A stretch of 64,000 bases of DNA from Elmis aenea (GCA_947652605.1 OX393577.1:5766868-5830867), one strand, 5' to 3'. Numbered from the stretch's first letter, positions 13,301 through 25,157 are shown. Program-made: numbers and translations. Notes: generated by a model not told the origin, from the letters alone.

Positions 13301-16300
13301 AAAAAGAGTATGTTGGTTACAAATCTGGAAAGCTAATTTTTTTGTTTGTCTGATGGTGTAAAAATCCAACATGGCGGCCATAAGAAATCTAGAAGGCTTA
13401 GAAAATTTCTGTTGACGTCATCAAAACCAGGACGGTCAAAAACATACAGTTACCAAGTTTAAATGAAATAGCGTCAATGGTAGGGAAGATAATAATATTT
13501 TTCTAAAATCACATTTTTAATTTTTTTTGTAATAAATCAAAAACGAATCAAAATATCCACTATTTCATTTCAGATTCTCAATCGCCATCAAAATGTGCAA
13601 CTTTTCTCTAATTTAACCGACCTTGTATCTCTTACCGTTTCCAAGATAGCAATGGTGAGCATCGAAAAAAGCACCACCCTTTATGAGCGATAGTCATTTA
13701 TTATTATCCAGTACAATTTTGTTTTAATTCGAGTAGTGCCCAAAAAAATCAATAACTTGTTAAGCTATCTATTTAAAAAACAAAACGCAACAATTGAATT
13801 TCAATTGACGGTATATTTTCGCTGTGTTATCATTTATTCGAATTTTTTAATATAATCGTGTAATTCGATAGTGTTTGTAATAAATTTGTTATAATTATGG
13901 CTACATTAACAAATAATGCTACATTCTTTGCCATAAGAACTGTGTAGAAGTTGAGCGAATGGGCTGTATCCTGTGGAAGGCAGCGAAGTGCACGTACACA
14001 CGGAGAAATTTGGAAATAAATTAAACAAATATGGTTTCTTGGAAAAACCAACCGGAAATCGAAAACAAATCAATGAATTAAAATAAGCTGTTTCTACCCA
14101 GTTTTAATGGCAATAATGTAATATCTTAACGTGTCAAATTTTTCATTATTTTTTTATGTAATAATACCATAATTATAACAAAATTACTACACAGGCTAGC
14201 TATTGAATTAGACAACAATTCCAAGACAAATGATACCGTCCTTTATAGTTTTATTTTTTCATAGCTTGGTAAGTGATAACCCATTAGAAAGAGGGAAAAC
14301 ACACATTTAACTATTCAAAAGGGAACTTAACAGCCCTTAAGAAAAAACTAAATTGGGTGTTATATTTAAACAATAGTTACATTCTACAAATAAAAGTCTG
14401 GATAATGTTTTATGTATTCGTTTATTGTTGTAGATCGGCAAATAAGACTTTATAAGGAAGGTGAAGGTTCATATAAACGTTTCAATACTATATACGCTAG
14501 GGATGTTGGCTGGAGTATCATTGACGTTGCGTTTAGTCCGGATCGTGAACATTTTGTTTATTCAACATGGTCCTCTGCATGTGAGTTTTTTGAATAATGT
14601 TGTCTTCTTTTGGTATAGTGGGTGATTCAGTTTGACTGTTGCACCCCTATAACTTTTTAAATATTGAAAATAACCCCAACAAACCTTATATTTTTGGAAA
14701 CGGCGGCAAATTCTCTATTAAGTGATGTGCATTTGTTATCTCTATGATGACTTATGTCAAATCCGCGATAGGCAAATGTTTTTTTTAAATTACATAGTAT
14801 ATATTTTGTTATTGATTCAGATAGAGAATTTAATTGTGAATCCGACCATGTATTAAAAAAGTATGCATACATAAGCAAATTTTCGAGAAAAATCAGTTCA
14901 AAGTTCATTTAAATTATAGCAAGCAGTCTATTTAACATAACAAAAAACAATCAAATCTTACAAATTATACTAAAACTAGCAATGGAAATGTATCAAAAAT
15001 GTATTTTTGATAAAAATAAAAACAAATAATAAACGTTGACATAAAAAATGTATTCAAGCAGTTACAAATAAAGGGCAACTGTGTTTGGAAGCGGGGGCGG
15101 TCACTTTGTATACATTAAAGTCTAATTTTTTATGTCGAGGTTCATTATTCGTTTTTATTTTTATTAAAAATACATTTTTTGTGCGATTGTACTAGAAACA
15201 GCTGTTTGACGGACGCGTTAGCAACCATAAAGTACTGCATTACCGGCCCTATCCTTAGCAACGGCCGTAAAAGTTACTTTTCAGGCCGTTACCCTTAGCA
15301 TACGCCGTCATCTGTCAGTGACAGAATGTCACGTAGTTTCTAACCTATGATTTTGAAAATGACTAAAAATTTAAATTGTTTTTAATTCGATCGCACAAAA
15401 AATGTAATATGCACCTCGGCCAAAACGTACTTTTTCGGCCTTGTCTGTTTGCTGGCCTCGACTACGTCTCGGTCAGCAAACCAGACGCGGCCGAAAAAGT
15501 TACACTTTTTGGCCTTGATACATAAATAACTATTTAATACATTTCCATTGATAGTTATAGTATAATTTTTAAGATTTAATCGTTTTTTGTTATGTTAAAT
15601 AGATTGTTTGATACAATTTGAAATGATTTTTCTTGAAAATGTTCTAATGTGTGCATACTTTTTTAATACATGGTCGGATTCAGAATTAAATTCTCTATCC
15701 GAATCAACAAAAAAATGTATACTATGTAATTTAAAAAAAAAAACAGTGCCTATCGTGGATTTGACATACGTCATCGTAGAGATAACAAATGCACATCACT
15801 TAATAGAGAATTTGTCGCCGTTTCTAAAAATATGAGGTTTGTTGGGGTTATTTTCGATAATCAAAAAGTTAAAGGGGTGCGACAGTCAGACTGAATCACC
15901 CGGTATAGTGAACTTATAGTAATTGTAAAAACTTACTTTTAGTGCATATGTGTTCCCTTAATGGTGATTCCGACAAACAAGAACCTTTGTGCCTTGTTAA
16001 CACTAATCGTCGTTTTTGTGTATTTTCCGTTATTTTTTCTTCTGATGGATCAGAAGTGTTAGGAGGGGCTAATGATGGTTGTATATATATTTATGATAGA
16101 CAGAGGAACGAACGAACTCTTAGAGTAAGCATTGTTTAAATAATTATTTGTAATGTCAAATTTTACATGTAAAACTATTCTTATTGTCTATACAGGGTTC
16201 TCGTTTTTCGAGGGCCAATATGGGAATCTCGTAAACGGTAAGAGTTACGACTTCGGTTAAATTGGGGCAAAGTTGTATATTCAGGTGCTTAATAATTTGA

Positions 16301-19300
16301 AGCAAACAGAACTTATCTAGCTCTAAAAGTTTTTGAGATATAGGGAAAAAAGTAAAAAAGTAGATTTTTGTTTTTTGCCCGTAACTTTTTCATTTGATGT
16401 CAAATTTCATTTCTGTAAAAACTTTTTCATGGCCACTTTTTGCAAGGAATCACAATCCCCAATTAGATTTTCCGTGCGACGTTTCGTTTTTTTTAAACCA
16501 TCATCAGGTCAATTTTTTCTTATGGACGCTATATCTGATTTTAACGCCAATTTGTAGGGCATTTTTTTCTGAATTCGATAATGTATAACACTTGGCACAT
16601 TTTTGAAACAATTGTTGTTAAAAATGGCAAAAACAAATATTTTATTTAAAACTAATCCTAATCGGCATGGTAAATAATTGTCTGTGTCCCTTTTTCCTTG
16701 GAAGCACGTAAGTAAACCGCATGAAATTACTATTTAAGGGGTTTAATTAAAAAAATAGGTAATAATAAATATGTTAGGAATGCATTAACATTGTTCACTT
16801 ATTAACAGATATTTTTAGAATATTTTCTTTGGTTAAGTAATAAATTTCTCTAAAATGTGTATTTAATAAATATTTAATAAAAATAACGAGTTATGCCTTT
16901 TATCTGCGTTAATGACTTCTAATAAGCAAAAAGCGTAAACAGATTTCTGGACGTTTTTTGTAAACTATGAACACATTATTTGATTACGAAAATTTTGTTA
17001 CAAGTAATTGTATGCCAAATAAGGATTAAATACACATTTTAGAGAAATTTATTACTTAATCAAAGAAAATATTCTAAAAATATTTGCTAATAAATGAACA
17101 ATGTTAATGCATTCCTAACATATTTATTATTACCTATTTTGTTAATTTAATCCCCTTAATAGTAATTTCATGCGGTTTATTTACGTGCTTTTCCATTTTT
17201 AACAATTGCTTGAAAAATGTGTTGTACATTGTCAAATTCAGAATAAAATTGGCGTTGAAATCAGATATAGCGTCCATAAGAAAAAATTGACCTGATGATG
17301 GTTTTAAAAAAACGAAACGTCGCACAGAAAATCTAATTGTGGATTGTGATTCCTTTCAAAAAGTAGCCCTGAAAAAGTTGTTACAGATATGAAATTCGAC
17401 ATCAAATGAAAAAGTTACGGGCAAAAAACAAAAATCAACTTTTTTATTTTTTTCCCTATATCTCAAAAACTAAAAGAGCTAGATAAGCTCTGTTTGCGTC
17501 AAATTATTAAGCACCTGAATATACAACTTTGCCCCAATTTAACCGAAGTCGTAACTCTTACTGTTTACGAGATTCCCATAGTGGCCCTCGAAAAACGAGA
17601 ACAGTGTATTATCGAGTTACTGTTTGTTATTTATGTCATTAGCCTCTTCATTAAATTTTTAAACTCGAGGCTCTGTTGCTGTACTCAATATTTAAGGTTT
17701 TTGTTGATAGTACTTTGTGTATTTTTAGATAAGAGCCCACGAATATGACGTAAATAGTGTAGCTTTTGCCGATGAAACTTCTCATATTATATATAGCGGA
17801 GGGGACGATGGTTTGATTAAAGTTTGGGATAGGAGGACGTTGAATGAAATCGATCCGAAACCTGTCGGAATATTAGCGGGACACATGGATGGAGTTACGT
17901 TCATTGATTCTCGAGGCGACGGCAGGCATTTAATATCAAATAGTAAAGACCAAAGTATCAAGCTTTGGGATATTAGGATTTTTTCAGCACCTAGTGCTGC
18001 GGAAAATACTCTCAGGGCTGTGCACGACCAAACGTGGGATTATCGGTGGCAAGAAGTGCCAAGAAAATGTGAGTACATATATATTTTACATCCGTTTATT
18101 TTTTATAGCACCGATTATTTATTTAGTCATGAGTCCTTTTATTGTTAGGTTTAGGACTGTTGAGTTGTGTTGTGCCGATTTTTCTCCATGTTTTTCTGTC
18201 TTGTGCTAGACTTTTTATGCCTTTCCATTTGATGTTTCTATCCGTTGCTGCTTTTTTTACTTCGTCGTGCCAGGGTTTTCTTTTATACCTCTTTTGTTTT
18301 TTCCCTGTGATCTCGCTTCATAGGCTTTTCTGGTTAACCTTTCTTCTTTCATCCGATCAATGTGATTATTGTGTATTATTCCGTTTATCTGAGATTTATT
18401 CCCGTATTTTTTACAGTGTATAGTTCGAAGAACAAGTTGGATGGTGATACATCAGTGATGACTTATAAAGGACATGTTGTGATTAAAACTTTGGTGCGTT
18501 GTCGGTTTTCGCCTTCCATTACTACAGGACAACGATATATTTACACTGGTTGTGGAGTAGGAAGAGTAGTTAGTAAGTAAATTGTGTATTAAATATTCCG
18601 TTCGAACTAATAAATAAATAAAATACTGTAATTTCTGCCATATTAAAATATGGAGAAGCAAAATGTTCAATCGAACACAAAAAAAAAGTTATATAGGTTT
18701 ATATATTTAAATATTGCAAATATTGATATACAGGGTGAGGCATCACTTATGACAACCCCATTTATTTTGTTATTGGAAAGAGTTATCAAAAAAAGTTTCA
18801 AATAAAAGTTGTTTGATACAGTATTTCCCAAAATATTGTCATGTCAAATTTTTGTTTTCTTTTGTTTTTTTAGGAGTTACGGCACCATATTCGTTTTTTT
18901 TAAATGGCACCACACACATTTTTTTATACGGCTTGAAAGACATTTTCTTTCTCTTTTCAACGCACCAAAACTTGTATACCCTTACATAACAAAATTTTTA
19001 AGAAAATCGCAAAAGAACAATTTTGTTTTAAAAGCGTACGGTATTAATTAATTTACATTAGAAGGCTTTGAAAATGATACCAAATGGCAAAAGATTTTGA
19101 AAGAAGTTAATAAGGTTACAACGGTTAACACAAAACTACTGTAATACATTTTTTACCGTTTTGTATCATTTTCAACGCCTAGTAATGTAAATTAATTAAT
19201 ACCGTACACTTTTAAAACAAAATTTTTCTTTTTTAAAAATTTTGTTATGTAAGGGTATAAAAGTTTTAGTGTGTTGAAAAGAGAAAATGTCTTTCAAACC

Positions 19301-22300
19301 GTATAAAAAAATATGTATGGTGCCATTAAAAAAAAAACAAATATGGTGCCGTAACTCCTTAAAAAACAAAAGAAAATCAAAATTTGACATGAAAATATCT
19401 TTGGAAATACTGTATCAAACAACTTTTATTGATAATTCTTTCCAATAACAAAATAAATGGGGTTGTCATAAGTGATACCTCACCCTGTATATTGGCAGAT
19501 TTAAATTGAATTGAATTAGAATGTTGCTTAGAGATAAATATGATGAAGGTGTTACATTTCATGCTGATTAACAATATCAAAACAGAATTCAGTTACCTGT
19601 TGGAGTTTTCTTGAAAATTGAAAAAAGCTGAAAGAAAAATGACTACAGTTGATAATATAATTGATATATGTACAGGGTGGTCAAAATTCGTTGGGACCAC
19701 ATGGGTATCTCGCTTAAATATCAATATAGAGAAACGGTTAAATTACCACAAAAATGTGCAGTTTTTTGAAACAAATTCAGAACAGTTTTTAAAAATATGT
19801 TATCATTTCCGGTTTTTAAGTTATTAGAAAAAAATATTTTTTTTGTCATATTAATAATGGTCATATCTCCGTTATTGTTGTAAATAACGAAAGAATTTGT
19901 TGACAATATTTTTAGATGATTTTATGTTAAATTCGATGATAAAAAAACATTTTTTACGCTTGTCGTTAAAAAGTTATGACACAAACTTACCTTTTTTTAA
20001 ATAGGAGCTATAGTTGGCTATGACCTATTTGAATTCCTTATTTTTTTCTCATTGCAAATGTATAAGGGTTGATGTATTTATTTTTAATAATACGCTAGTT
20101 ACAAAGGTTTTTAGTTAAAAAAAAGGCTGCGAAAACAAAAGAAAAACAAGATGTAAAACCTTTTCAAACACATGTTATACAAGTTACGAAGGTTTTTTAA
20201 TTTGTTGTTGGGATAAACATTATAAATATTTAAACATAAAGTAACAACAACATAGTCGGAATCAGCAGTAATGTAGTTTATCTTAAGTGCAAACATTTTT
20301 GATGTTTATCTCAACAACAAATTTAAAAAGGCTTCGTAACTTGTACCACATGAGTTTTATAAGGTTTTAAACCTTGTTTGTTTTTTTGTTTTTTTGTTTT
20401 CACAGCCTACTATGATTTTCTTAGAAAAAAAACAAACTAAAAAACCTTCGTTACTTGCGTTTTATTAAAAATAAATACATCAACCCTTATATATTTGGAA
20501 TGATAAAAAAATAGGGAATTTAAATAGGTCATAGCCAACTATCGTTCCCATTTAAAAAAAGGTAAGTTTGTTTCAAAACTTTTAAATGGCCAGCGTAAAA
20601 TATTTTTTTTTAGTATAATAAAATTTTACACAAAATATCTAAATATGATCTCCATAAATTTTTTCAATATTTGCAACAATAACAGAGAGATGACATTGTA
20701 AATATGACAACAAACACTTTTTTTCAATAACTCAAAAAACTGCACATTTTTGTTATTTTAATCGTTTCTCTATCTTGAGTATTAAGCGAGATACCCATGT
20801 AATCCCATCGAATTTGGACCACCCAGTACTCACAAAATAATGATTTTTTATTGAAAAATAATAAAACATAATTAGGCAAGTTATAAAATGTCATTTACTA
20901 CAGCAATTGTGTTTTGTTTAGTAATACAACGGTTTTGTAAAAAATAATAAATAACTTAAACTCATTTACCTTTTGTGTCATTTACTTACTTTCTAATTTG
21001 AAAATATGTTCCATAAGGCACCAATTTATTCATCGAAAAGGTGTAATGTTGTTTTTTCTTTACAGTTTATGATGCTCTTACGGGTAAAATCAAAAGGGAC
21101 CTCACAGGACACAATTCATGCGTGCGAGATGTATCATGGCACCCTCATAAAAATGAAATTCTTAGTTCATCGGTAAGTATTTAAAGAAATTGTCCCATGG
21201 ATCAGTATTCTCAAACTTCACTCTTTCGCTGCTGCACTTGTTTGAAAAGTTTCCCTGGGGGCCATGGCTATCAAATATGATAGCCATAGTATTTCCTCAC
21301 GTCAGGCCATGGCTATGATATAATATGTTACATACAAATCGTTTGTGAGTTTGAATGCTGGGTGCCTCACAAAGTGTTGCGAATACTGTGGTTTGCGCAA
21401 ATTGATCAGTAAATTTGGATTAAAACAAAAATAGATGAACGTTTTTCGTAATAAATACCAAATCCAACTGGCTATCAAATACAGGGTGTCCAGCAAGATA
21501 TGAATTCGCAATTTTTTGCATAAATAGAATGTTTAGTACCTACATAAAACATTTTTACCGATTTTTTTTATGAGTCCCTTTAATAAACAGGGTGTTCCAA
21601 ATATAGTGAACAGCATGGGGATCTCGTAAACGGTAAGAGATACAGAGTTGGTTAAATGGGTCAAAATGATCTATGATTTAAGAGCAACTGTTCTATGAAA
21701 AAATCTTGAAAAAAAAAGTAGTTTTTGCGCTATTGATAAAAAACAAAACACAGGTTTTTAATTTCTGCTTATAACTTGCTTAACCCTTTCAGCCCTGACT
21801 ACTTTTTTATTAGAAATGCCCGTATGCCGGGCTATTTTAGAAGTTTTCGGAATCGTACGGCCTTCGTCATTGTACCAAATTGTCTTCGGCAAAATACGTT
21901 CCTCGGTCTCACTACTCGAATATTATACGTAATTATCAACACTGTTAGAAATAAAAACGCATATTCAATTTTATTTGTTTATTTTCAAAAAATTATAGTC
22001 AAAAATGTTTGTTAGTAATTACGTTTACAATGATAAATTTCGAAACAGGAAATTATCAAATTGTCTTCGGCAAACTACGTTCCGCGGTCTCACTACTCGA
22101 ATATTATACGTAATGATCAACACTGTTAGAAATCAAAATACATATTCAATTTTTTCTGTTTATTTTCAAAAAAGTATAATTAAATATGTTTGTTAGTAAT
22201 TACGTTTACAATGATAAATTTCGAAACAGGAATTATGCAAAGAGGAACATTGCAATCCTTGCAATAATACGACGTTGCTTTTCTTTTATCATGCTTACTA

Positions 22301-25156
22301 CAAACAACGCATCTCCTAACTTTTTGTTTACTTCCTTCTTCCGTTGGAATTTTACTAAACTGTTAAATAAAATATAATAATACCTTTGTATTTTAAAATA
22401 AAATCAACTATAAGCACAATAAACACGTTAGAACTGAGACTGACTAATGCACTGATATGCACGCGAGTTTAAACGATTTTACACGAATCTATAGAGCCTA
22501 ATAAACGTATTTTAACCTATCAAACGGGCGCGTACGGTATTCGTCGTCTAAATATAATAAGTTCGAAAAAACACGGCCTTCGGCAGTTGGTCACAACATT
22601 TTATTGCGGAAATATACGGTCTTCGGGCTGAAAGGGTTAATTGAAATCTCACTTAAAACATTTTCAACAAGTTGGTGCATTTTTTTGCGTAGATTTGAAA
22701 TTTGTCATCAAATTTTACCTATCTTCATTTGTTTTCGTTATTTTAACGTCAGACGTATTTAAAATAAGAATGTTGATGTTAAAATAACAAAAACAAATCT
22801 GCTCAAAAAAATGCACCTACATTGTCGAAAAATGTTTTAAGTGAGATTTAAAATAAGCAAGTTATAGGCAAAAATTAAAAACCTGATGTGTTTTGATTTT
22901 TATCAAGAGCGAAAAACTATTTTTTTTAAAGCATTTTTTCATAGAATATTTGCCCTTAAATCAGATCATTTTGACCTATTTAACCAACTCTGTATCTCTT
23001 ACTGTTAACGAGATTCCCATGCTGTTTACTATAACTGGGACACCCTGTATATAAAGGGGCAACTTAAAAAAATCAATAAAAATGTTTTATGTAGGTCCTA
23101 AACATTCGATTTATGCAAAAAATTAGCGAAGCCACACCTTTTGGGACACCCTGTGTGATATAATGAAAAAAAATTCATGGGGTGCCGCGGCTATCATATT
23201 TGATAGCCAGGACGAAATTGGTTCTGTGCCTTCAAAATTTAGTCCAGTTGAAAAATATTACTTTTATAAATAGGGTTCTCGTTTTTCGAGGGCCACTAGG
23301 GGGATCTCGTAAACGGTAAGAGTTACGACTTCGGTTAAATTAGGGCAAAGTTGTATATTCAGGTGCTTAATAATTTGACGCAAACAGAACTTGTTTAGCT
23401 CTTTAAGTTTTTGAGATATAGGGAAAAAAGTAAAAAAGTGGATTTTTGTTTTTTGCCCGTCACTTTTTCATTTGATGTTGAATTTAATTTCTTTTTAAAC
23501 TTTTTCACGGCCACTTTTTGCAAGGAATCAGAATCCCCCAATTTTTAAAACCAACATCAGGTCAATTTTCTCTTATGGATGCTATATCTGATTTTAACAC
23601 CAATTTGTAGAGCATTTTTTTCTGAATTCGAAAATGTATAACACAACACATTTTTCAAGCAATTGTTAAAAATGGAAAAAATAAATATTTAATTTAAAAC
23701 AAATCCTAATCGGCATGGTAAATAATTGTCTTGGTCCCTTTTTCCTTGAAAGCACGTAAGTAAACCACATGATATTACTATTAAAGGGATTTAATTAAAA
23801 AAATTGGTAATAATAAATATGTTAGGAATGCATTAACATTGTTCACTTATTAGCAAATATTTTTAGAATATTTTCTTCAGTTAAGTAATAAATTTCTCTA
23901 AAATGTGTATTCAATCCTTATTTGGCATACAATTATTTGTAACAAAAAATAACGAGTTAATGACTTCTAATAAGCAATAAGCAAAAAGCAAAACAGATTT
24001 CTGTTTTTTTTTTTGTAAACTATGAACACTTATATTATTTGATTACGAAAATTTTGTTACAAATAATTGTATGCCAAATAAGGATTAAGTACACATTTTA
24101 GAGAAATGTATTACTTAACCAAAAAAGATATTCTAAAAATATTTGCTAATAAGTGAACTATGTTAATGCATTCCTAACATATTTATTAGTAGTAATACCT
24201 ATTTTTTCAATGAAATCCCTTTAATAGTAATTTCATGCGCTTTACTTACGTGCTTCCAAGGAAAAAGGGACAAAGACAACTATTTACCATGCCGATTAGG
24301 ATTTGTTTTAAATAAAATATTTGTTTTTGCCATCTTTAACAATTGTTTCAAAAAAGTCCCAAGTGTTATATATTATCGAATTCAGAAAAAAATGCTCTAC
24401 AAATTGGCGTTAAAATCAGATCCATAAGAAAAAATTTACCTGATGTTGGTTTTAAAAAAACGAAACGTGGCCATGAAAAAGTTACGGGCAAAAAACAAAA
24501 ATCCACTTTTTTAGTTTTTCCCTTATATGTATCGCAAAAACTAAAAAAGCTAGATAAGTTCGGTTTGCGTCAAATTATTAAGCACCTGAATATACAACTT
24601 TTCCCTAATTTAACCGAAGTCGTAACTCTTACCGTTTACGAGATCCCCATAGTGGCCTTCGAAAAACGAGACCCCTGTATAGTTTTATGTTGAAAAAACA
24701 CGATTTACAAAACAAAAATATGTTGGCCTCGTGGTGAACATTTGCAAAATTGGCTTGGCAGTCAATGTGTTAATTAAATCATATTAGTAAATACAGAAAA
24801 ATTAATAGAACTTTGGTGCGGTGGAACATTTTGTTTCTATTTGCGGAACACAAGTTTGAGAAGCACTGCCTGAAATAGTAGTAATACTGAATGTTATTAT
24901 ATAAAACATTATTTTCCATTTTCATGCAACTTAAGCGAGATATGTTTTTATTAAGAATGATAATTTATTTCAGTGGGACGGCGTTGTGGGAAGATGGACC
25001 TATTCTGGTAAAGACATTTTAGAATCGGAAGAAGAGGAGCACGATGATGTGTTTAACGGTGATAATCGAAAGCGGCCAAAAGCTTTAAGGAGAAGTTTAC
25101 GTATTGCCATGAAGCGCCAGCAAGAACGTGATGTTAAAACGCAAAGAGTTCAATAA
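10315..25156 (+). CDS. DCAF11: DCAF11/WDR23-like WD40 substrate receptor
   Basis: Ten exons join in frame: 10315-10436, 10502-10604, 10867-10968, 11116-11275, 14434-14580, 15943-16124, 17729-18068, 18417-18572, 21066-21172 and 24974-25156. The product is about 533 residues (human DCAF11 is 546). The N-terminus is serine- and acid-rich (RSGSDDSDQEIDYAAILQ). WD40 repeats follow, with clear blades in exon 7: SGGDDGLIKVWDRR, then DPKPVGILAGHMDGVTFID, then NSKDQSIKLWDIR and WDYRWQEVP, which are hallmarks of DCAF11. Exons 9-10 add LTGHNSCVRDVSWHP and WDGVVGRW before a basic tail. DCAF11 recruits substrates to the CUL4-DDB1 ubiquitin ligase; its worm counterpart WDR-23 restrains SKN-1/Nrf. The stop codon overlaps an AATAAA at 25152-25157. 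Introns 4, 5, 6, 8 and 9 are expanded by foldback transposons. Confidence 0.92.
11310..13681. mobile_element. Foldback element carrying a minisatellite, in DCAF11 intron 4
   Basis: The ends are CAGGGTGGTGCTTTTTTCGA after TA (11308-11309) and its inverted form, slightly changed at the last base, before TA (13682-13683). Arms of about 430 bases (11310-11740 and 13250-13681) are inverted copies of each other, including a GATGACGTCAACAG block. Between them lies a 1.37 kb GC-rich 21-bp tandem array. No transposase is encoded. A shortened copy of the arm sequence without the array forms the right part of the element at 26064-27820. Confidence 0.85.
11777..13144. repeat. 21-bp minisatellite, about 65 copies
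   Basis: A tandem array with a basic period of 21 bases of the type AACGACGACCGACGAACGAC plus one base, itself made of two half-units of about 10.5 bases built from GACGAACGAC and GACCGACGAAC variants. It is CpG-rich and far richer in G and C than its surroundings. Because 21 is a multiple of three, long open frames exist on both strands (up to 489 codons) with the heptad RRSSVVV. They have no domain and are artefacts of the repeat. Confidence 0.9.
13684..14433. other. DCAF11 intron 4, right part
   Basis: Non-coding sequence between the foldback element and exon 5. I see no repeat partner, open frame of note or RNA gene in it. Confidence 0.4.
14618..15903. mobile_element. Foldback element filling DCAF11 intron 5
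   Basis: The ends GTGGGTGATTCAGTTTGACTG and the inverted CTGAATCACCCGG are flanked by TA (14616-14617, 15904-15905). The arms extend more than 350 bases and include matching blocks such as CAAATTCTCTATTAAGTGAT. The centre holds a smaller hairpin bounded by TTTTGTGCGATTGT and its inverse (about 15176-15400) and a GC-richer hairpin around 15415-15520. It occupies nearly the whole intron and ends 39 bases before exon 6. Confidence 0.8.
16193..17606. mobile_element. Foldback MITE, CAGGGTTCTCG family (full copy, DCAF11 intron 6)
   Basis: Complete copy with the left end CAGGGTTCTCG after TA and the inverted right end CGAAAAACGAGAACAGTG before TA. The arms are about 700 bases each and meet near 16900, so the transcript could fold into one long hairpin. 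The element ends 122 bases before exon 7. Confidence 0.85.
18112..18360 (-). mobile_element. 3' end of RTE/jockey-like retrotransposon, copy 1
   Basis: Minus-strand remnant in DCAF11 intron 7. It still reads, with stops, as the C-terminal tail of a non-LTR element protein (HIDRMKEERLTRKAYEA, then KNKRG). Its 3' end is a TGACTAAATAAATAATC tail. The same sequence recurs at 40572-41343 and 47810-48022. Confidence 0.7.
18731..19487. mobile_element. Foldback MITE in DCAF11 intron 8 (CAGGGTGAGGCATC ends)
   Basis: The terminal sequence CAGGGTGAGGCATCACTTATG and its inverted form CATAAGTGATACCTCACCCTG are flanked by TATA on both sides. The arms of about 360 bases are inverted copies and meet near 19110. 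No coding capacity. Confidence 0.85.
19673..20826. mobile_element. Foldback MITE in DCAF11 intron 8 (CAGGGTGGTCAAAATTC ends)
   Basis: The left end CAGGGTGGTCAAAATTCG follows TA and the inverted right end GAATTTGGACCACCCAG precedes TA. Arms of more than 500 bases share GTTATTTGAAT-type and CATCAACCCTTATA blocks. The right end of the composite at 35445-39207 has the same terminal 90 bases. Confidence 0.8.
21784..22636. mobile_element. piggyBac-like element remnant
   Basis: The ends CCCTTTCAGCCC and the inverted GGGCTGAAAGGG are flanked by the tetranucleotide TTAA on both sides (21780-21783, 22637-22640), the piggyBac target. The interior contains a 181-base direct duplication (one unit from about 21878, the next from about 22059; each has CAAATTGTCTTCGGCAAA) and a transposase remnant on the minus strand. 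At 853 bases it is far too short to be autonomous. Confidence 0.85.
22180..22359 (-). pseudogene. piggyBac transposase C-terminal cysteine-rich tail, fragment
   Basis: The minus strand reads FSKIPTEEGSKQKVRRC followed by VVCSKHDKRKATSYYC and KDCNVPLC, a run of paired cysteines like the zinc-binding C-terminal domain of piggyBac transposases. The frame opens after TAACAG at 22360 and closes at a TAA near 22180. The catalytic DDE domain is absent, so it cannot encode a working transposase. Confidence 0.75.
23273..24677. mobile_element. Foldback MITE, CAGGGTTCTCG family (DCAF11 intron 9)
   Basis: Near-complete copy whose left end has lost two bases (TAGGGTTCTCG) and whose right end is CGAAAAACGAGACCCCTG-TA. 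The two arms meet near 23990. It is aligned along its length with 16193-17606. Confidence 0.85.
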
Positions 25157-25157
25157 A
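25152..25157 (+). terminator. Polyadenylation signal overlapping DCAF11 stop
   Basis: AATAAA overlaps the stop codon (CAA TAA A). Its use would give a nearly absent 3' untranslated region, so a further signal downstream may be preferred. Confidence 0.4.

Larger units (their letters stand above)
21588..23047. mobile_element. Foldback MITE nested inside 21482-23153
   Basis: The ends CAGGGTGTTCCAAATATAG and the inverted CTATAACTGGGACACCCTG border arms that share the ATGGGGATCTCGTAAACGG and GAGATACAGAGTTGG blocks. The left arm is interrupted at a TTAA by the piggyBac-like element at 21784-22636. Confidence 0.8.
21482..23153. mobile_element. Short palindromic MITE split by a later insertion
   Basis: The ends CAGGGTGTCCAGCAAGATATG and the inverted TTTGGGACACCCTG bound two arms of about 106 bases each (21482-21587, 23048-23153), which share AATTTTTTGCATAAAT. 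The element at 21588-23047 sits exactly between them. Confidence 0.7.
21203..24868. mobile_element. Possible hAT-like outer shell in DCAF11 intron 9
   Basis: CAGTATTCTCAAACTT at 21203 and the inverted AAGTTTGAGAAGCACTG ending at 24868 resemble short hAT inverted repeats (CAGTGnTTCTCAAACT). The eight flanking bases do not match well, so the target duplication is not confirmed. If real, it is the oldest layer around the elements at 21482-23153 and 23273-24677. Confidence 0.4.

Noticed and set aside
21776..22377. Three short plus-strand frames with repeated FVSNYVYNDKFRNR
   Set aside because: They are produced by the 181-base direct duplication in the piggyBac remnant; the transposase-like frame is on the minus strand.
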